A DNA stretch of 60,517 nucleotides, taken from positions 33,296 through 93,812 of the forward strand of contig JAHBMJ010001439.1 in assembly GCA_018398765.1 (NCBI GenBank). Reading direction: 5' to 3'. This stretch comes from Chromera velia. Taxonomy: Eukaryota > Sar > Chromeraceae. This document shows, piece after piece, positions 9,838 to 21,467 of this stretch (position 1 is its first letter; each line of letters starts with the position of its first letter). Under the pieces are notes generated by a model, which was not told the DNA's origin, did not search any database, and saw nothing but the letters and a program-made list of their open reading frames with translations. The position numbers and the translations under genes were made by a program.

Positions 9838-12800
9838 ATGGGAAGGAAAGGAAAGCCACAGGGGAACAAGGGGAGAGGTCCTCCCCCCGGAAAGCGTGAC
9901 AAGGAGGAGAGAAAGGAAAGGAAAAAGGAGCGAAAGGAGAAAAGGGCTGCGGGGGGAGGGGGCGGTCGAGGACGCGACTTTGATTCTTACATCTCTAACG
10001 CTGGACTTGTGGTCTTGCACATGCGGGCAGATGGCAACTGCCTCTTCCGTTCGTTCGCAGACCAAATTTGTGGACAACCCGAGCAGCACTTTGAGTACCG
10101 TGAGACAGCTGTCAGTTGAGCCGTGTCTGTTCGGTTCGATACTGGTGCTCGTGCCCCGCGTATCTCTGTGCGTGTGTTCGTTCATGTGTCCGGTCTTTGA
10201 TTGACGTTGGACTGCTGTCTTGCTGCTTTTCTTGCAGATGGCCCACATGAAGAAACGTGCCGATCACTTCAAGTGGTTCATGGAGGTGAGTGAGAGACAT
10301 GAAAGTTAAAGCCCTAAAGGAGACGGGAGTAAGATGGTGGGGTAATACACCTGTTTCCCTTCTGTTTCTCGATGAGTTTTTACCTTTACGTTTGCATTTG
10401 TTGCTGAACCTCTTCAATCCATCTTCCCAATAATCCTCCCTAGTACTTTCATAACGATCGAGCTACCCACCCTGACTGTTTCACACTCATCTCCTCTTTC
10501 TCGTTCTATGTTGTTCTCTTATCCACTCTCTGATCATTTACTGTAGGCCCCGCCTTGGTTTCACAGAGTTCCTCTTGCTCGTTTGCCCCCCATTCTTCCC
10601 CCTGCGCTTCCCTTTCGTCTTCGCAGGATGATGAAACCCTCGAGCAGTACATCAGGAAAATGTCCTGTCCCGGAGAGTGAGTCCACCTAGCCCATGCAAT
10701 CTGTTGTCCCTAGCTCCCATGTATGTATGGAGGCTTCCACTCGACGTATTGCATGTGAAGGTGAACAGCAACAGGCGACAGCTGTTTGTGTGCTTGGGCA
10801 ATGGGTTCCAGTACTCCCCCAATTTCTCTCAGACTGTTTTTTCCCCGTTTCTCTTTTTTCTTTTTTTCTTTCTTTCTGTCAGCAACCCGATAGTCCGTCA
10901 TTCTTTGTGGATTGCCTTCCCTTACGTGCAGATGGGGTGGACAGATCGAACTACAGGCACTGGCCGAGATTCATGGTGTGAACGTCCTTGTGCACTCCGA
11001 AGTTGGAGACACATTTGAGGTTCGCCGCCCCAATGTTCTGTTTCTCTCCTTTTCTGAATCTCTCTACCTCTCTCTCGCTCTCACGCCTTTTGCCTGTAGC
11101 AATGAGCGTGCTGAGACCCTGAGGTTCACTTTTTTTTCAGTTGATTTCCTACTCCTGCAGGCTCCTTCGACCCTCTCTAGCTTGCGTTGCCTGCCTTTCT
11201 TCCTGTGCATTTCTTTCCTTTCCTGTCCTTGGCGTGGCAAGTCTTTTTTTGTGTGTGTGGTCAAGCTCATTTCCCTCTACTGTCTTTCGATCTGTGAAGA
11301 TTTGTGGTCCTTCTTTTGTTTTGTGTGCGTGTGCAGATGACAAGTTTTTCTGCCGATCGTCCTCTCGTGCAAGTCTCCTATCATGGATCTGTAAGTTGAG
11401 GGGGCGGGGGGAGGAAGGGCGAATTGATCAGTCAAAAGAAGCAAAGTCGTGGAAGGTGAAATGGACAGACGTTCTGTCAAGAAACCGACCGGCGGTTTGG
11501 CCAACCTTTCTCTCTCTCTCGCCGCCTGATCACCTGACGACCTCTTAGTTGGACGGACGGGGGGACACTTTTGTTCTTCGTGCTGTCCCTGCCGCTCTTT
11601 CGTTTCAGTCTCTCTATCACGTCCGTGTGTGTGTGTGTGTGTGTGTGTGCGTCTGCGTCTCATATGTCTGTTTGCAGAACCACTACAACTCAGTCCGCCT
11701 ACTCTCTGAGAAGGGGACAAAGGGAGCACCGAAGTTGACAAGCCTTGCTGCATTGCTGGGGTGAGTCTGCAGGGGCACGGAGAGTGAGAGTCTGAAGGAG
11801 GAGTGAGGGAGGCTCAGGTTCCTTTGACGTTCCGCTCTCTTTCCCAGACTGTCAAGCGCATGACGCTATCTATGCAGTGCTGTCTCCTCGGAGAGAACAG
11901 CTCCCTGCAGGGTGGCCATGCAGGTCTCTCTCGTCCAGAGACTGCATGATGTGCAGGCGCGTAGAAGCTGAAGGGTCTCCAGAAGAGCACATTGACAACT
12001 AAATCCGTTTCATTCTTTTACTTTCCCCACCTTGCGGTATCTCTCCCTTCCCCTCCAACACCTCCCCTTTTTTGAATTCCTTGTTCGACAGCGAGAGAGA
12101 GTGGGTGTGAAGGCATGCATGTAATTTTGTTTTTGTGTGCAGACGGAAAGTCGAGAACGGCGGCAAGGGGGGAGGGAGCCTGTACGTCCCCCCCGAGAGC
12201 TTCGACGACGTTGACGAGGGGGGGGAGGGGGCGTCTGAGGGTGACGCTGCTTCAGGGTCGGAGGGAGAAGGGGAGACAGCCTCGGGCAGCAGAGACAGAA
12301 AGGGGAAGGGGGGAAGAGAAATGGATTTAGAAACTCAAACGGGCACAGAGGCAACGAGGGAGGAGCAGGAGGGGGAGGGGGAGCCTACAGACGCTTCCCA
12401 TCCAGAAATGGAGACGGAGGAGGACGGTCACCCATCCGCTTCTTCTTCTTCCTCTCATGACAAGGACCCAGAGAGAAGAGGGGGAGAGGGGAAGCAGAGA
12501 GGAGGAGACTTGGCAGCAGACTCCGCCTCCGCGTCTGCCCCCCGGAGTCTGTCCCCCTCTGTTCGTGCCTCATCTGCCCACCAACAGCGAGAGAATCCTC
12601 CAGCCGTCCAGCCAGAAGCAGAAGCGTCTGCTGATGCAAGTGCCAGCAGCAGCAGCAGCAGCAGCAGCGCCACATGTCAGCCTGTGCCAGCAGCGCCTTC
12701 AGTCCAGAGTCAGCCTGTTGATTTGAGTGCGGAGGGGAGGGAGGGAGGAACTTCCAGCTGTGACGCTGCAGAGGGCCATACAGGGTCTCTTGAGGGAAAG

Positions 12801-14532
12801 GAAGGGGGAGAGGGGGGGGGGAAGCAAGAAAGAGAGGCCGACGGACCTTTGGACCACCCCAACAAAGCAGAAGAAGCAGCAGAGCCCACCTCGGCTTCTT
12901 CTTCTTCTTCGTCCTCTGCCGATGCCTCATCTTCTCTAGACCTCACCTCAACCACTCCACCCCAGGATGTCCTCCTTTCTCTTCCAGAGACATCCAAAGA
13001 AGCCGGAGGGCTTCCCAGCAGCTCTCCATCTATGCCTTCCATTCTTCCCACAGACCCTCAAGAGACCCTCCCTGCAGACCCTGCTGCTGCTACTGAACCT
13101 GCAGACGTTTGTGAGAATTCAGGGCCGCCTCTGGCAGCAGAGTCGGTGCAGGCTGATGCTGTTGCTGCTGTGGGTGCAGCAGAAGGGGGTGAGCAGGAGG
13201 GATCGGGGAAGGGGGCAGAGGGAGAGGGGCACTTCTGCTTGTTGCAGCAAGGAGGAGGAGCAGCGATGGGCGGGGGGAGGAGCACGGCGGCAGGCTCAGA
13301 GAGAGGAGAGAGCCAGGTGGACGAGACACACCTTGCCGCTCCGCCCTCTGAGGCCGTGAATCCGCCTGTGGAGAAAAAAGACGACACGCAAAATGATCGC
13401 ACAGAGGAAGGAGAAGAGGCCAAGACCGGGGGTGCAGGAGAGCCTGCAGGTGGACAGGAAGGAGGGGAAGGGGATGGGGATGGGGAAGAAGAGGAGGAAG
13501 AGGAGGTTGAAGGCGATGAAGATCGAGAAGGCGCGGGAGGCGCTCAGGCGGGGGCGCGGCCTCAGGTGAAGGGTCCAAAGAAAGGGGTCAGTCAGTCAGT
13601 CAGTGAATCTGCTAGAAAAGGGTGAGACACACATAAGCACAGTCCTTTCTTCTCCCTTCATTTTGTGTTGAGGAAACGAGCCTGAACGTTGTCTCTCGAT
13701 CTTTTCTCTGTCAAATCTGTGCAATGATAGAAGTAGATGTGAGAGCGGGAAAAGAGAGAGAGGAGAGGCGGAAAGACCGACCATCGATATGCTCTGCTTC
13801 ATTCGTTCAGTTATCGGTTTTGCTTGACTGGAACAGCTCTGTTGTGATAGTGTGATAGTGAAGGTATTATGTCCCTCGACAGACCGTTCCATTTTTCGTA
13901 TGAACGCCTGTGTGCGTGTGCGCGCATGTGTGCAGAAGAAGCAGAGAAAAGCCGAGCTAAAGAAGCTTAGGTCAGTGGAGTCACTCCTTTCCTCTTCCTC
14001 TGGCTGTATGCTTGTTTGTCCTTCGGTTTCTTCACCCCTGCAGCTTCTGCGAGTCTGCTGACTGCCGCTGCCTCGGAGGAATGCATTGAAATTCTTTGCC
14101 CTGTCTGTTTGCTTGTGCTTGTGGTTGTATTTCGACTTGACTGTTATCTAATCTCTGGTCTTTCATTCCTGCGCATGAGCGAGATTCGTACCCGCCCAAA
14201 GCCAGACCGAAAAGCAGCCACGAGAGTTCCTCTTCTCGTGTTCTAAGAGTTCAGTACAGGAGGCTGGCTGTCTGTCTTTGTGGGTTTTGCATGACTGTGT
14301 GTGGGTATCTGTCTGCAGACAAGAGGCGGCGGCCAGGAAGGCGTTGGGAAGGAAGCAGCAAGCAGCTCTCCGATCTGTGCAGGCGGAGAAGCGGGAAAAA
14401 AAGGCATCGAGTGGAGGGGAAGGGTCCTCGTCAACCGCTGCTGCTTCTGTTCCTGCTGCCGTGCCAGCTGTTGACTCTTCGGTCGTTCTCACCGGCAGTG
14501 CAGCCATCGCGAACCGCATCAAAATGGTTTGA
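9838..14532 (+). CDS. OTU-family deubiquitinase (OTUD3-like), nine exons
   Basis: Exons: 9838-10110, 10238-10285, 10627-10676, 10932-11019, 11337-11390, 11678-11760, 12143-13586, 13936-13970 and 14319-14532. All introns are GT-AG and the frames join, giving about 762 residues. OTU enzymes are cysteine proteases that remove ubiquitin. After a Lys/Glu/Arg-rich start (residues 1-46) comes the catalytic motif ADGNCLFRSF (D65, C68), then EIHGVNVLVH around residues 140-150, and the catalytic histidine in NHYNSVR (H173). The catalytic triad therefore looks intact. Exon 7 adds about 480 residues of low-complexity, acidic Ser/Glu/Gly/Ala sequence. The C-terminus is a Lys/Arg-rich helix (KKQRKAELKKLR onwards). 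The order of blocks fits OTUD3/plant OTU relatives. The exon 7 donor lies in a GTCAGTCAGTCAGTC repeat; 13587 was chosen because it keeps frame with exon 8. Confidence 0.88.
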
Positions 14533-14740
14533 GAGAGTCAGATGAATGACCCAGACCTTAAACTGGAAGTGATCGAAGAATCGATTCAAGCATAGACTAA
14601 CCGTGCGTGACACTTTGACACCCTAGGTGAAACCATGCAAACAGCCAACTCAAGACCTTAGGAACCCGGTATGGGTTAGAACGTTGTATGAGATTTGTTA
14701 TTGATTCACTGTTGGTACACGATGGCTGCCAGTTAAGTCG
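14533..14740. other. 3' flank of the OTU gene
   Basis: This is the sequence between the OTU stop codon and the foldback relic. I see no obvious polyadenylation consensus and no second gene. Confidence 0.4.
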
Positions 14741-14754
14741 CCTGATAATGATTC

Positions 14755-15090
14755 GGCAATATTCGGCACTAAAATCCCAGCAGATTTTATAGGATTTTAG
14801 CTAAGATTTTCTGACAGAATTTTTTATTGGATTTTATATATGGGATCGATTTTAAATACTAGAATTTTAGCGGATTTAAAAATTTAAAATCCTTGCCTAG
14901 TATTAAGAGTCCGCTAGTCTCGGCGCTAGTTCCCTTAGACTTTCCTAGCTAAAATCCCATAAAATTCGCTAAAATCTTAGCCAAAACCCCATAAAAGTAT
15001 AGCTATAAAACCTAGCATAAAACCCGCTAATTTCTCATAAACCCCGGTAAAATCCTGGCGTAAAATTCTGTAAAATCCTATATAATTAAA
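14755..15090. mobile_element. Diverged relic of foldback element family A
   Basis: The sequence is built from GGATTTTAG-type units that switch to CTAAAATCC-type units halfway, as in the two well-kept copies at 20154-20656 and 35465-35947. It also keeps AAGAGTCCG in the middle. The CCCTGCAGGTAG ends are lost. I read it as an old copy. Confidence 0.5.
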
Positions 15091-15513
15091 GCAGCAATTT
15101 TGATTCGGATAACCAAACTAATAATTAAAAGTTAGAATAGAGTACTCAATATAGTGCCGATAAGTTTAGGATGATCTAGATGAAGCACCTAAACTTATTC
15201 GAAGAAGAAAAAGAGAAGTCAACTGAACATAGTTGGACTTACGAATAGAAATGAAGAATGTCAATCCGGGAGATGCCTACAAGAACACGAAGATCTTCGA
15301 AGCATCCGAGAAACCGATCTATCAATCAAGATGAATTCTAGACGCGAAGACAAAGAGCAGACTTTCTATCCACTTCAAACCGCGCAATCAGATCCACTCG
15401 AATTCTTAGAATCGATAGTGTCCAAAGCAAACCATGCTTCAGTTGCTTGGACAGCGAAGAGATCATATCGAATGGACCGCGGTGATCAATCGACAGGCAG
15501 ATTGATGGCCCCA

Positions 15514-15637
15514 GAAAATGACTCATTGCATGCCTCATAAAGCGAAAATCCCGCGCGCACAGGCGGGGTACTAAAATAATGACGCACGCAGTTCTCTCAC
15601 GCTGCACGCTTTACCTCTGAAGCGCTCTGAAGCTTTA
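15514..15637 (-). repeat. Terminal direct repeat of the copia element (3' end)
   Basis: This 124-bp segment is identical, by eye, to 19782-19905. On the minus strand it is directly preceded by a purine-rich tract (complement of 15638-15660, GGAAAGAAAAGAA before CCCCCG), which suits a polypurine tract before a 3' LTR. It lacks the usual TG...CA ends, and I saw no target-site duplication. Confidence 0.75.
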
Positions 15638-15682
15638 CGGGGGTTCTTTTCTTTCCAGCGGTAGCGCGGAGACAAAGAAAAA

Positions 15683-17101
15683 TTAAGGAGTGAGAGAAAG
15701 AGGGGGCAGACAAGAACATTCAGCCAATCCAAAGAGCTCAGGAGCATCCGCGGACAAAGAGAGGAGCCGAGAAAGCAATCCAATGTCACGGGCTTTGGTC
15801 AGGATGTCGGAGACATTCACGTCCGTAGGGATCTTGAAGACACCCACTTTGTGCTGTTCGGTGAGGTCAGTCACCGCCAAGAGGGGAACCACGCAGGCGC
15901 GGTCTCCCAGACGACGGACCAGAGGGAGGAGCGCTTTCTCAGCAGAGGAGGCACCACCAGACTGGAGAAGGTGCAGAACGTTGGCGGCATCGCAACCAAT
16001 GCCAATCTTCACGGACTTGTAGAAGGGAATCAGACAAGCTGCGACATGAAGAGAGGCATCGACAGCGTCCTTAAGAGCGAGAACTTCTGCACGGGTCGTA
16101 GATCTCACCACACGAGACTGTCGGCGACTCTTGTAGAGAAGGGGAGACCCTTGGAGAAAGAGTAACCAGCCAGTCTAAGGGTGGGGAGAGTCAGGGGTAC
16201 CAAACGAGGCATCTGCGTAGACAACCGCAACGAGCTCGTCGGGGTTGAGAGAGAGACGGATGGGGATGCCTAAAGAGGGAGTCGATCGAAGGTACCGGAT
16301 CGTCTGAAGGAGAAGGTGGAAAGCTCTCTCCATCGGGGCAGCCATAAAACGAGAGAGATAGCTATGAGCCAATGAGACATCAGGGCGGGTGCAGTAGGCA
16401 ACGTATCCCACCTGGCCCAGAAGTTCTCGGTAGACTCTCACACCGGCTGCATCGAGAGGTGGGGAAATGTCCTCTTTATGAGTCACGCCAACAGGTAGAG
16501 GCTTGTCAGCAGGACGGGACTCGCTGGAGGAAAATTCCGGAGGCAGGGAAAAGGATGAGATGTAGTCGTGCTGGTGGATCAGGATGCCGTCAGCAGTCAC
16601 ATCGAACTGGACTCCAACAAAGCAACCAGAAGTGGCGTCGGTGTCGTCACCACACACAACATGATCTCGGAGGGGACCTGAGAGATCAGCAGCGTCTTCA
16701 CCGATGCCAATCAAAAGCAGGTCGTCAACGTACGTGCAGAGGATCCCACGAATCTCTCCATCAGCGCCTCGAAGAAACCAGACACCAGGAAAGAGTGTAG
16801 GAGACCATCCAAGCTCGCGAAGCTTGGAGCTAAAAAAGTCCTTAAAAACCTTGCCGGCATCGGGGAGACCGTACACAGCCTTCAAGAGCTTCCAAAGGTG
16901 ATGGCCACGATCTGGGTGATCAAGAGGAGGCAGCACGTACACAAGAGCACGGGAGCTCGGAAGTGGAGCCTGGAGGTACGCCTGGACGACATCCGCCTTC
17001 TTGAGAGAGAGGCTGACGCCGCGCCGCTTACAAAGATCGAGAGCAAGCTGGAGAACAAGGCGCACGGCATCGGGAGGACAGAGGTGAGTGGTGACGTCCA
17101 A
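15683..17101 (-). pseudogene. Copia reverse transcriptase and RNase H
   Basis: The 308-codon frame at 17101-16175 is an RVT_2-type reverse transcriptase. It contains SLKKADVVQAYLQAPLP (motif A region, with DVVQAYL), LWKLLKAVYGLPDAGKVF and the intact catalytic box TYVDDLLLIG. It ends shortly after VVYADASFG, the first RNase H motif. A frame change near 16180 leads into the rest of RNase H at 16111-15683: STTRAEVLAL, GIGCDAANVLHLL and DVNVSDILTKA. The reverse-transcriptase domain itself looks intact; the RNase H is split by the frameshift. Confidence 0.85.
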
Positions 17102-17125
17102 ACCGATGCGGTTGACAAGGTCTCC

Positions 17126-19407
17126 TCAAATGACTGTGCGAGTCTTGAAGATGCGAGTACCATCATCTCGCAGCTTCTCTGTACAGACTTGCTGCAGGGG
17201 AACACGCTGAACATCGGGAGGTACAGCAGCGAGAGGGACACGCTCATACACCTGTCTGTCTTGCCAACCCTTGTCTTCCTTTGCGTCTGCTTCACGAACA
17301 CCTTCACGCTCACTAGAATTCAGAGAAGAGAGACGGATAGGCTTGTGTGTAGTCGTAGCGAAAACTGAAGTCGAACAGTCGGAAGAAGTCAGAAAGTTGA
17401 CAGCAGCATGCACAGCAGGATCGGTAGGCTCAGACGTAGGATATTGAGAGAAGAAATAGCCACGCGAACCATTAGACAGCCGAGCACACAAATCAGAGGG
17501 AAGACGGGAGCCACGAGCTCCACGGTTCTTGACTATCTCAAATCCAGAAGCAACCACATTGCTGTGGTGAAGCTCGACAATCTCAGGGTCCGTGCGACGT
17601 CCTCTCGAGTCATAGGTGACGTAAGAGCCGCCAGCCACATAGTGACCAGGATACCAAGCACGCTTCTTGAGAGCGCACTTCTGATGAGTTCCCCATGCGT
17701 GAACTTCGTAGAGGAAGTCTCTAGAGTCATCACCAGAAGGGACCGCCCCGTGCACCTCTCCAACCCAGAGAAGAGAGTGCTCAGGTGAAGATGCCACAAC
17801 CATCGTGCCGGGGGCAAGAAGGCCTGAGGGAGCGCTAGGAAGAGGGGGCTCAGAAGCGGAGGAAGAAGGGTCGGCTGAAGAGGACACAACAGGTGACTCG
17901 AGAGAGAGGGGCACAGCAGAAGGTCGGAGCTGGTGGGGGCTCGCAGAGGTCTTCTGAGGGCGTGTGTCGTCTTCAGTCGCCGCAATTTTGTAGTAATGGT
18001 CGTTCTATGTTCTATGTCGTTCTCTTTTGCTTCGACATGGTAAGGATACCAGACTGGGCCACATTTGTGCTCGGGGCCCGAGCGGCCGCCGCCCAGTGAA
18101 ACACCGGTGTTGTACATCACTTCATCTCCCACAGCATACTTACGAAGAGCAGCAGGGGAAGGGCGACACTGAGAGGAAAGGAATCGACGGAAGCAAGGAA
18201 GCGGAGCAGCACCGGAAACGGCTGTCTGACGTGGCTTGGAGGGATCCCGTCGAGAGAGACGGTTATTGAGACGCCGTATAGCTTCATCGTGGACGGTCGG
18301 CCACATGGTTGGGGGGAGGCCTCTCTCGAGGAGGATCGTCTGCACTGATACCAGTACCTCTCGCTGCCAGCGCTCGGCAAGAGAGTTCCCATCCTTGTAA
18401 CCAGAAGGGGAAAAGGAGAGGATGATGTTGAGCTCAGTGCAGAGAGAAGTGAAAGGTTCTCCGATGAACTCGGATCCGGGGTCGCACCGAATCTCGAGGG
18501 GGGCGCCAAAGCAAGGGATCCAGACGTCTCAAAGGAAGGCAGCAGCCTCGGCAGAAGTGGGAGGGCCGTTGTAGCGAAGTCCCAAACCGAAATCATGATA
18601 GTCTTCGAGAATGGAGAGCTGGTGGGTGTGTCCGGACTCGGAAAGGCCAAGATACTGACTGTCCATGTGTAGGCGGGCACCAGGGTAGGCTCTTCTGTTG
18701 AAGGAGGAACGAGGAATCGAAAAACCGACAGGGCCCTTCACACGGGAGCAGGGGACACAAGAGGCAAGAACCTTCCGTACCACTTCACGGAGGGAACGGA
18801 CGGAAACCTCGAAAGAGAAAACGCGACGCAGCTGGGAAAGAACATCCTCAACGCCGACATGCGCACAATTGCAGTGAGCCTCCATCACAAGAGACTGAAG
18901 GTTAGACAATAAGAAAACGAAACGCTCTCCTGTTTCGATAAAGGTTGCAAAGAAAGAGGGAGGCAATGAAACAGTGTCACGCTCACCCTGATTGGGACAA
19001 GCATTCTCACTATCTGCACAGTCGGAAGCGGTATCAGAGCTACCGCAGAGACTGGGACAGTCGTCATCATCATCGTCGGAAACAGAAATCTCCTGGAGGG
19101 GGGGTTCCGCAGGAGCGGAGACAGTAGCCATAAAAGCTGCGGGGGGACCTGCCGGGGACAAAGTGACGGAGATGGCAGGAGACGCTTCGAAGACGGGCGC
19201 CTGTCGGAGCGTTATTGCGTAATAGCGGCCGAGGTCGATCCAAAGAAGCTCCGTGGGATCACCGGAAGCTGAAGGGATTGTCATCAAGTCGCTGCGATAG
19301 TCCATCACAGCACTGAGACGCTGAGCGAGAGCCTTGGAAAAGAGAAAGGGCACGGGAGAGTCGGAAAGGATGAGGAAAGAAAGATCCGCACGCTTTTCTC
19401 CAAACAT
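17126..19407 (-). pseudogene. Copia protease-like region, integrase and linker
   Basis: At 19407-18529 the frame holds a possible protease part (SFLILSDSPVPFLF), an acidic linker with six Asp in a row, then an integrase zinc-binding region (HCNCAHVG ... CVPCSR) and the start of the integrase core with its first Asp (GARLHMDSQYLGL). After a frame change near 18530 comes IRCDPGSEFIGEPF, holding the second Asp. Further on, DGNSLAERWQREVL holds the third catalytic Glu. A long Ser/Pro-rich linker follows, and an adjacent frame ends at 17126. Several frameshifts are present, so the polyprotein is interrupted unless sequencing errors are involved. Confidence 0.75.
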
Positions 19408-19437
19408 GACGTCAGGGACGTCAGCGGAATGCGTCGC

Positions 19438-19875
19438 CTACACAACAGCACCGTCTTCTCCTGCAGTCTGAACAGGCACAGGCGCAGGAAGGGGAGAGAC
19501 AGTGTATCGCACGCTGGAGGGCAAACGCTTCAAGTAGTTCTCGCCGACAGCATCCACAGTAGCTCCATCATCTTTGCCGAAGTGAGGGTCCTCCAGAGAG
19601 TCTTCAGTAGTCTCCGCCGCCGCCGCAGTAAAAGAGACCGTCGCCAGCTTCACGTCGACCTTCTTCTTGAGTTCCTGAATGCAGGCGGAATCCAAATGAC
19701 CCGTCCGCTTGCAGTGAGTGCACTCGTGGGAAGCACCAGGGCATGGACGTCCTTGAGTAGCGCAACGCTTGTTCGCACCCGGAAAATGACTCATTGCATG
19801 CCTCATAAAGCGAAAATCCCGCGCGCACAGGCGGGGTACTAAAATAATGACGCACGCAGTTCTCTCACGCTGCAC
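19438..19875 (-). CDS. Copia Gag remnant with CCHC zinc knuckle
   Basis: This 145-codon frame begins inside the terminal repeat (first 31 or so codons) and continues into CTHCKRTGHLDSAC, a C-X2-C-X4-H-X4-C zinc knuckle that binds RNA in Gag proteins. A short acidic tail follows. The helical Gag domain normally found before the knuckle is missing. The ATG lies within the repeat, so both repeats carry the same start, and the left copy reads into unrelated flank (15607-15338). Confidence 0.65.
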   Translation of the reverse strand: MQRERTACVIILVPRLCARDFRFMRHAMSHFPGANKRCATQGRPCPGASHECTHCKRTGHLDSACIQELKKKVDVKLATVSFTAAAAETTEDSLEDPHFGKDDGATVDAVGENYLKRLPSSVRYTVSPLPAPVPVQTAGEDGAVV

Positions 19876-19905
19876 GCTTTACCTCTGAAGCGCTCTGAAG
19901 CTTTA
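19782..19905 (-). repeat. Terminal direct repeat of the copia element (5' end)
   Basis: Identical, by eye, to 15514-15637 over 124 bp. On the minus strand it starts TAAAGCTTCAGAGCGC and ends GAGTCATTTTC. No convincing tRNA primer-binding site follows it. Confidence 0.75.
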
Positions 19906-20151
19906 TGAGTGTATTGATATGCATGAAAAACTATTTAAAAGAAAAAAACTAGACAAAAGAAGTGAATGCAACCTACTACTTCTAGGCTAGGGCTACTAGT
20001 AGTCACTAGTAATATCAACTCACAATTCTTTAAATTGACTTTAATCTTTCACTATTTCTAGCACTATCTTTCACCTAGTCTTTTAATAGACATACATTCT
20101 TTGTTATACCTTATAGTTTAAGTAACACACTAAGTCAGATCGGTTTTCAAG

Positions 20152-20658
20152 TACCCTGCAGGTAGCCAGGATTTTACAGGATTTTAGCCCAGGATTTTAG
20201 CGGATTTTACGGGATTTTAGCCAGGATTTTAGCGGATTTTGGCGGATTTTGCCCAGGATTCTGCCGGACTCTTAACGTTAAAAATATAATCCCTACATCT
20301 AGGATTTTAGAATCTAAAATCCTGGAAGAAAGCTAAAATCCTAGCCTCTTTCTAGGATTTTACGGGATTATATGGGATTTTATGGGATTATATGGGATTT
20401 TACGGGATTATACGGGATTTTGCGGGAAAGATATAATCCCGTAAAATCCTGGCATTCATTTTTAAAATCCTAGGATCCAGGATTTTAGTCTTTATAATCC
20501 CTAAAGCCAGGATTTTAGATTCTAAAATCCTGGAGAAATAGTCCGGCAGAATGCTGGGCAAAATCCGCCTAAATCCGCTAAAATCCTGGCCAAAATCCCG
20601 TAAAATCCGCTAAAATCCTGGGCTAAAATCCCGCAAAATCCTAGCTACCTGCAGGGTA
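20152..20658 (+). mobile_element. Foldback element family A, copy 1 (503 bp plus TA)
   Basis: The element spans 20154-20656 and starts CCCTGCAGGTAG and ends CTACCTGCAGGG, a perfect 12-bp terminal inverted repeat, with TA on both sides (20152-20153, 20657-20658). TA duplication is the signature of Tc1/mariner-type transposition. The interior consists of GGATTTTA-type units in one arm and TAAAATCC-type units in the other, so it can fold on itself. It has no coding capacity. The interior asymmetry (AACGTTAAAAATATAATCCC near the left end) shows its orientation. Confidence 0.85.
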
Positions 20659-20899
20659 GGTCTTTCTGGAACTAGATATATACAGCAAAGAGTAAAACAA
20701 ATCTGATTCGGATTCAATAGAAATGAAAAAGAATGAACTTTGAAGAATATTGTGGCATTGTATTAGTGACTGATTTATTATGATAAAACAGATATAACAT
20801 AATTTAATGTCATCCGCAGTATTGCTTGCATTCATAGCTTCTGCGAACTTCTGCATACGAATAAAATGCATCCTTGAATCATGTCCCTCAGTCTGACAA

Positions 20900-21226
20900 T
20901 CAGTTTGGCGGCCTCCAAGGTCCAGTGGTGGGAGGAAGCTTCGGTTGTGTTTTTCTGTACTGATCGTCGCTGTACTTCTCCATTTTCTCCGCAGAATCGA
21001 CTGCCCCCTCTCGGCCCATCCGCATTAGCTGCAGGCGCGCAAAAAGGAGCAACGCATTCCTTGCTTTGCGGATAGAGAGTGGAAGCGGGTGCATGGAGAC
21101 TGGAAGAGATTGCATCGTCGGTCGTCTATTGGTCCAATTCCAGACAAAGTCACGGGCTGGCTGAAAACACTGTGAGGGTGATCAAAACATGCAAGTACAG
21201 TCCGTGTCTAATACTCTCGAGATTTC

Positions 21227-21260
<34 letters not shown>

Positions 21261-21404
21261 ATTGACTGATTGATTGATTGGCGCACAACCTTACGTGAGA
21301 CGGCAGGATGTGTCAATATCGCAACATCTTTTCATTCTTTGCAGGAAAGCAGGGGAGGAAGCCCCAGGAAGGAAGGAGCAAAAAGGGGGCGTCTGAGGAA
21401 CGAG

Positions 21405-21467
<63 letters not shown>

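Larger units (their letters stand above)
15514..19905 (-). mobile_element. Ty1/copia-type retrotransposon, 4.4 kb
   Basis: Reading on the minus strand, the order is zinc knuckle, protease-like part, integrase, reverse transcriptase, RNase H, which is the copia (Pseudoviridae-like) order. Identical 124-bp repeats flank it. Identity of the repeats points to a recent insertion, yet the coding part needs several frame changes. The Gag region before the zinc knuckle is only about 40 codons long, and the terminal repeat itself supplies most of it. Either Gag was deleted or this element type is unusually short. Confidence 0.8.

Noticed and set aside
12385-13578. Several frames of 90-180 codons on the minus strand and in other plus frames
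   Set aside because: Shadows of the low-complexity exon 7 of the OTU gene, which joins in frame to exons on both sides.
15331-15540. 69-codon plus-strand frame before the copia element
   Set aside because: It runs into the terminal repeat and has no splice partner or family features.
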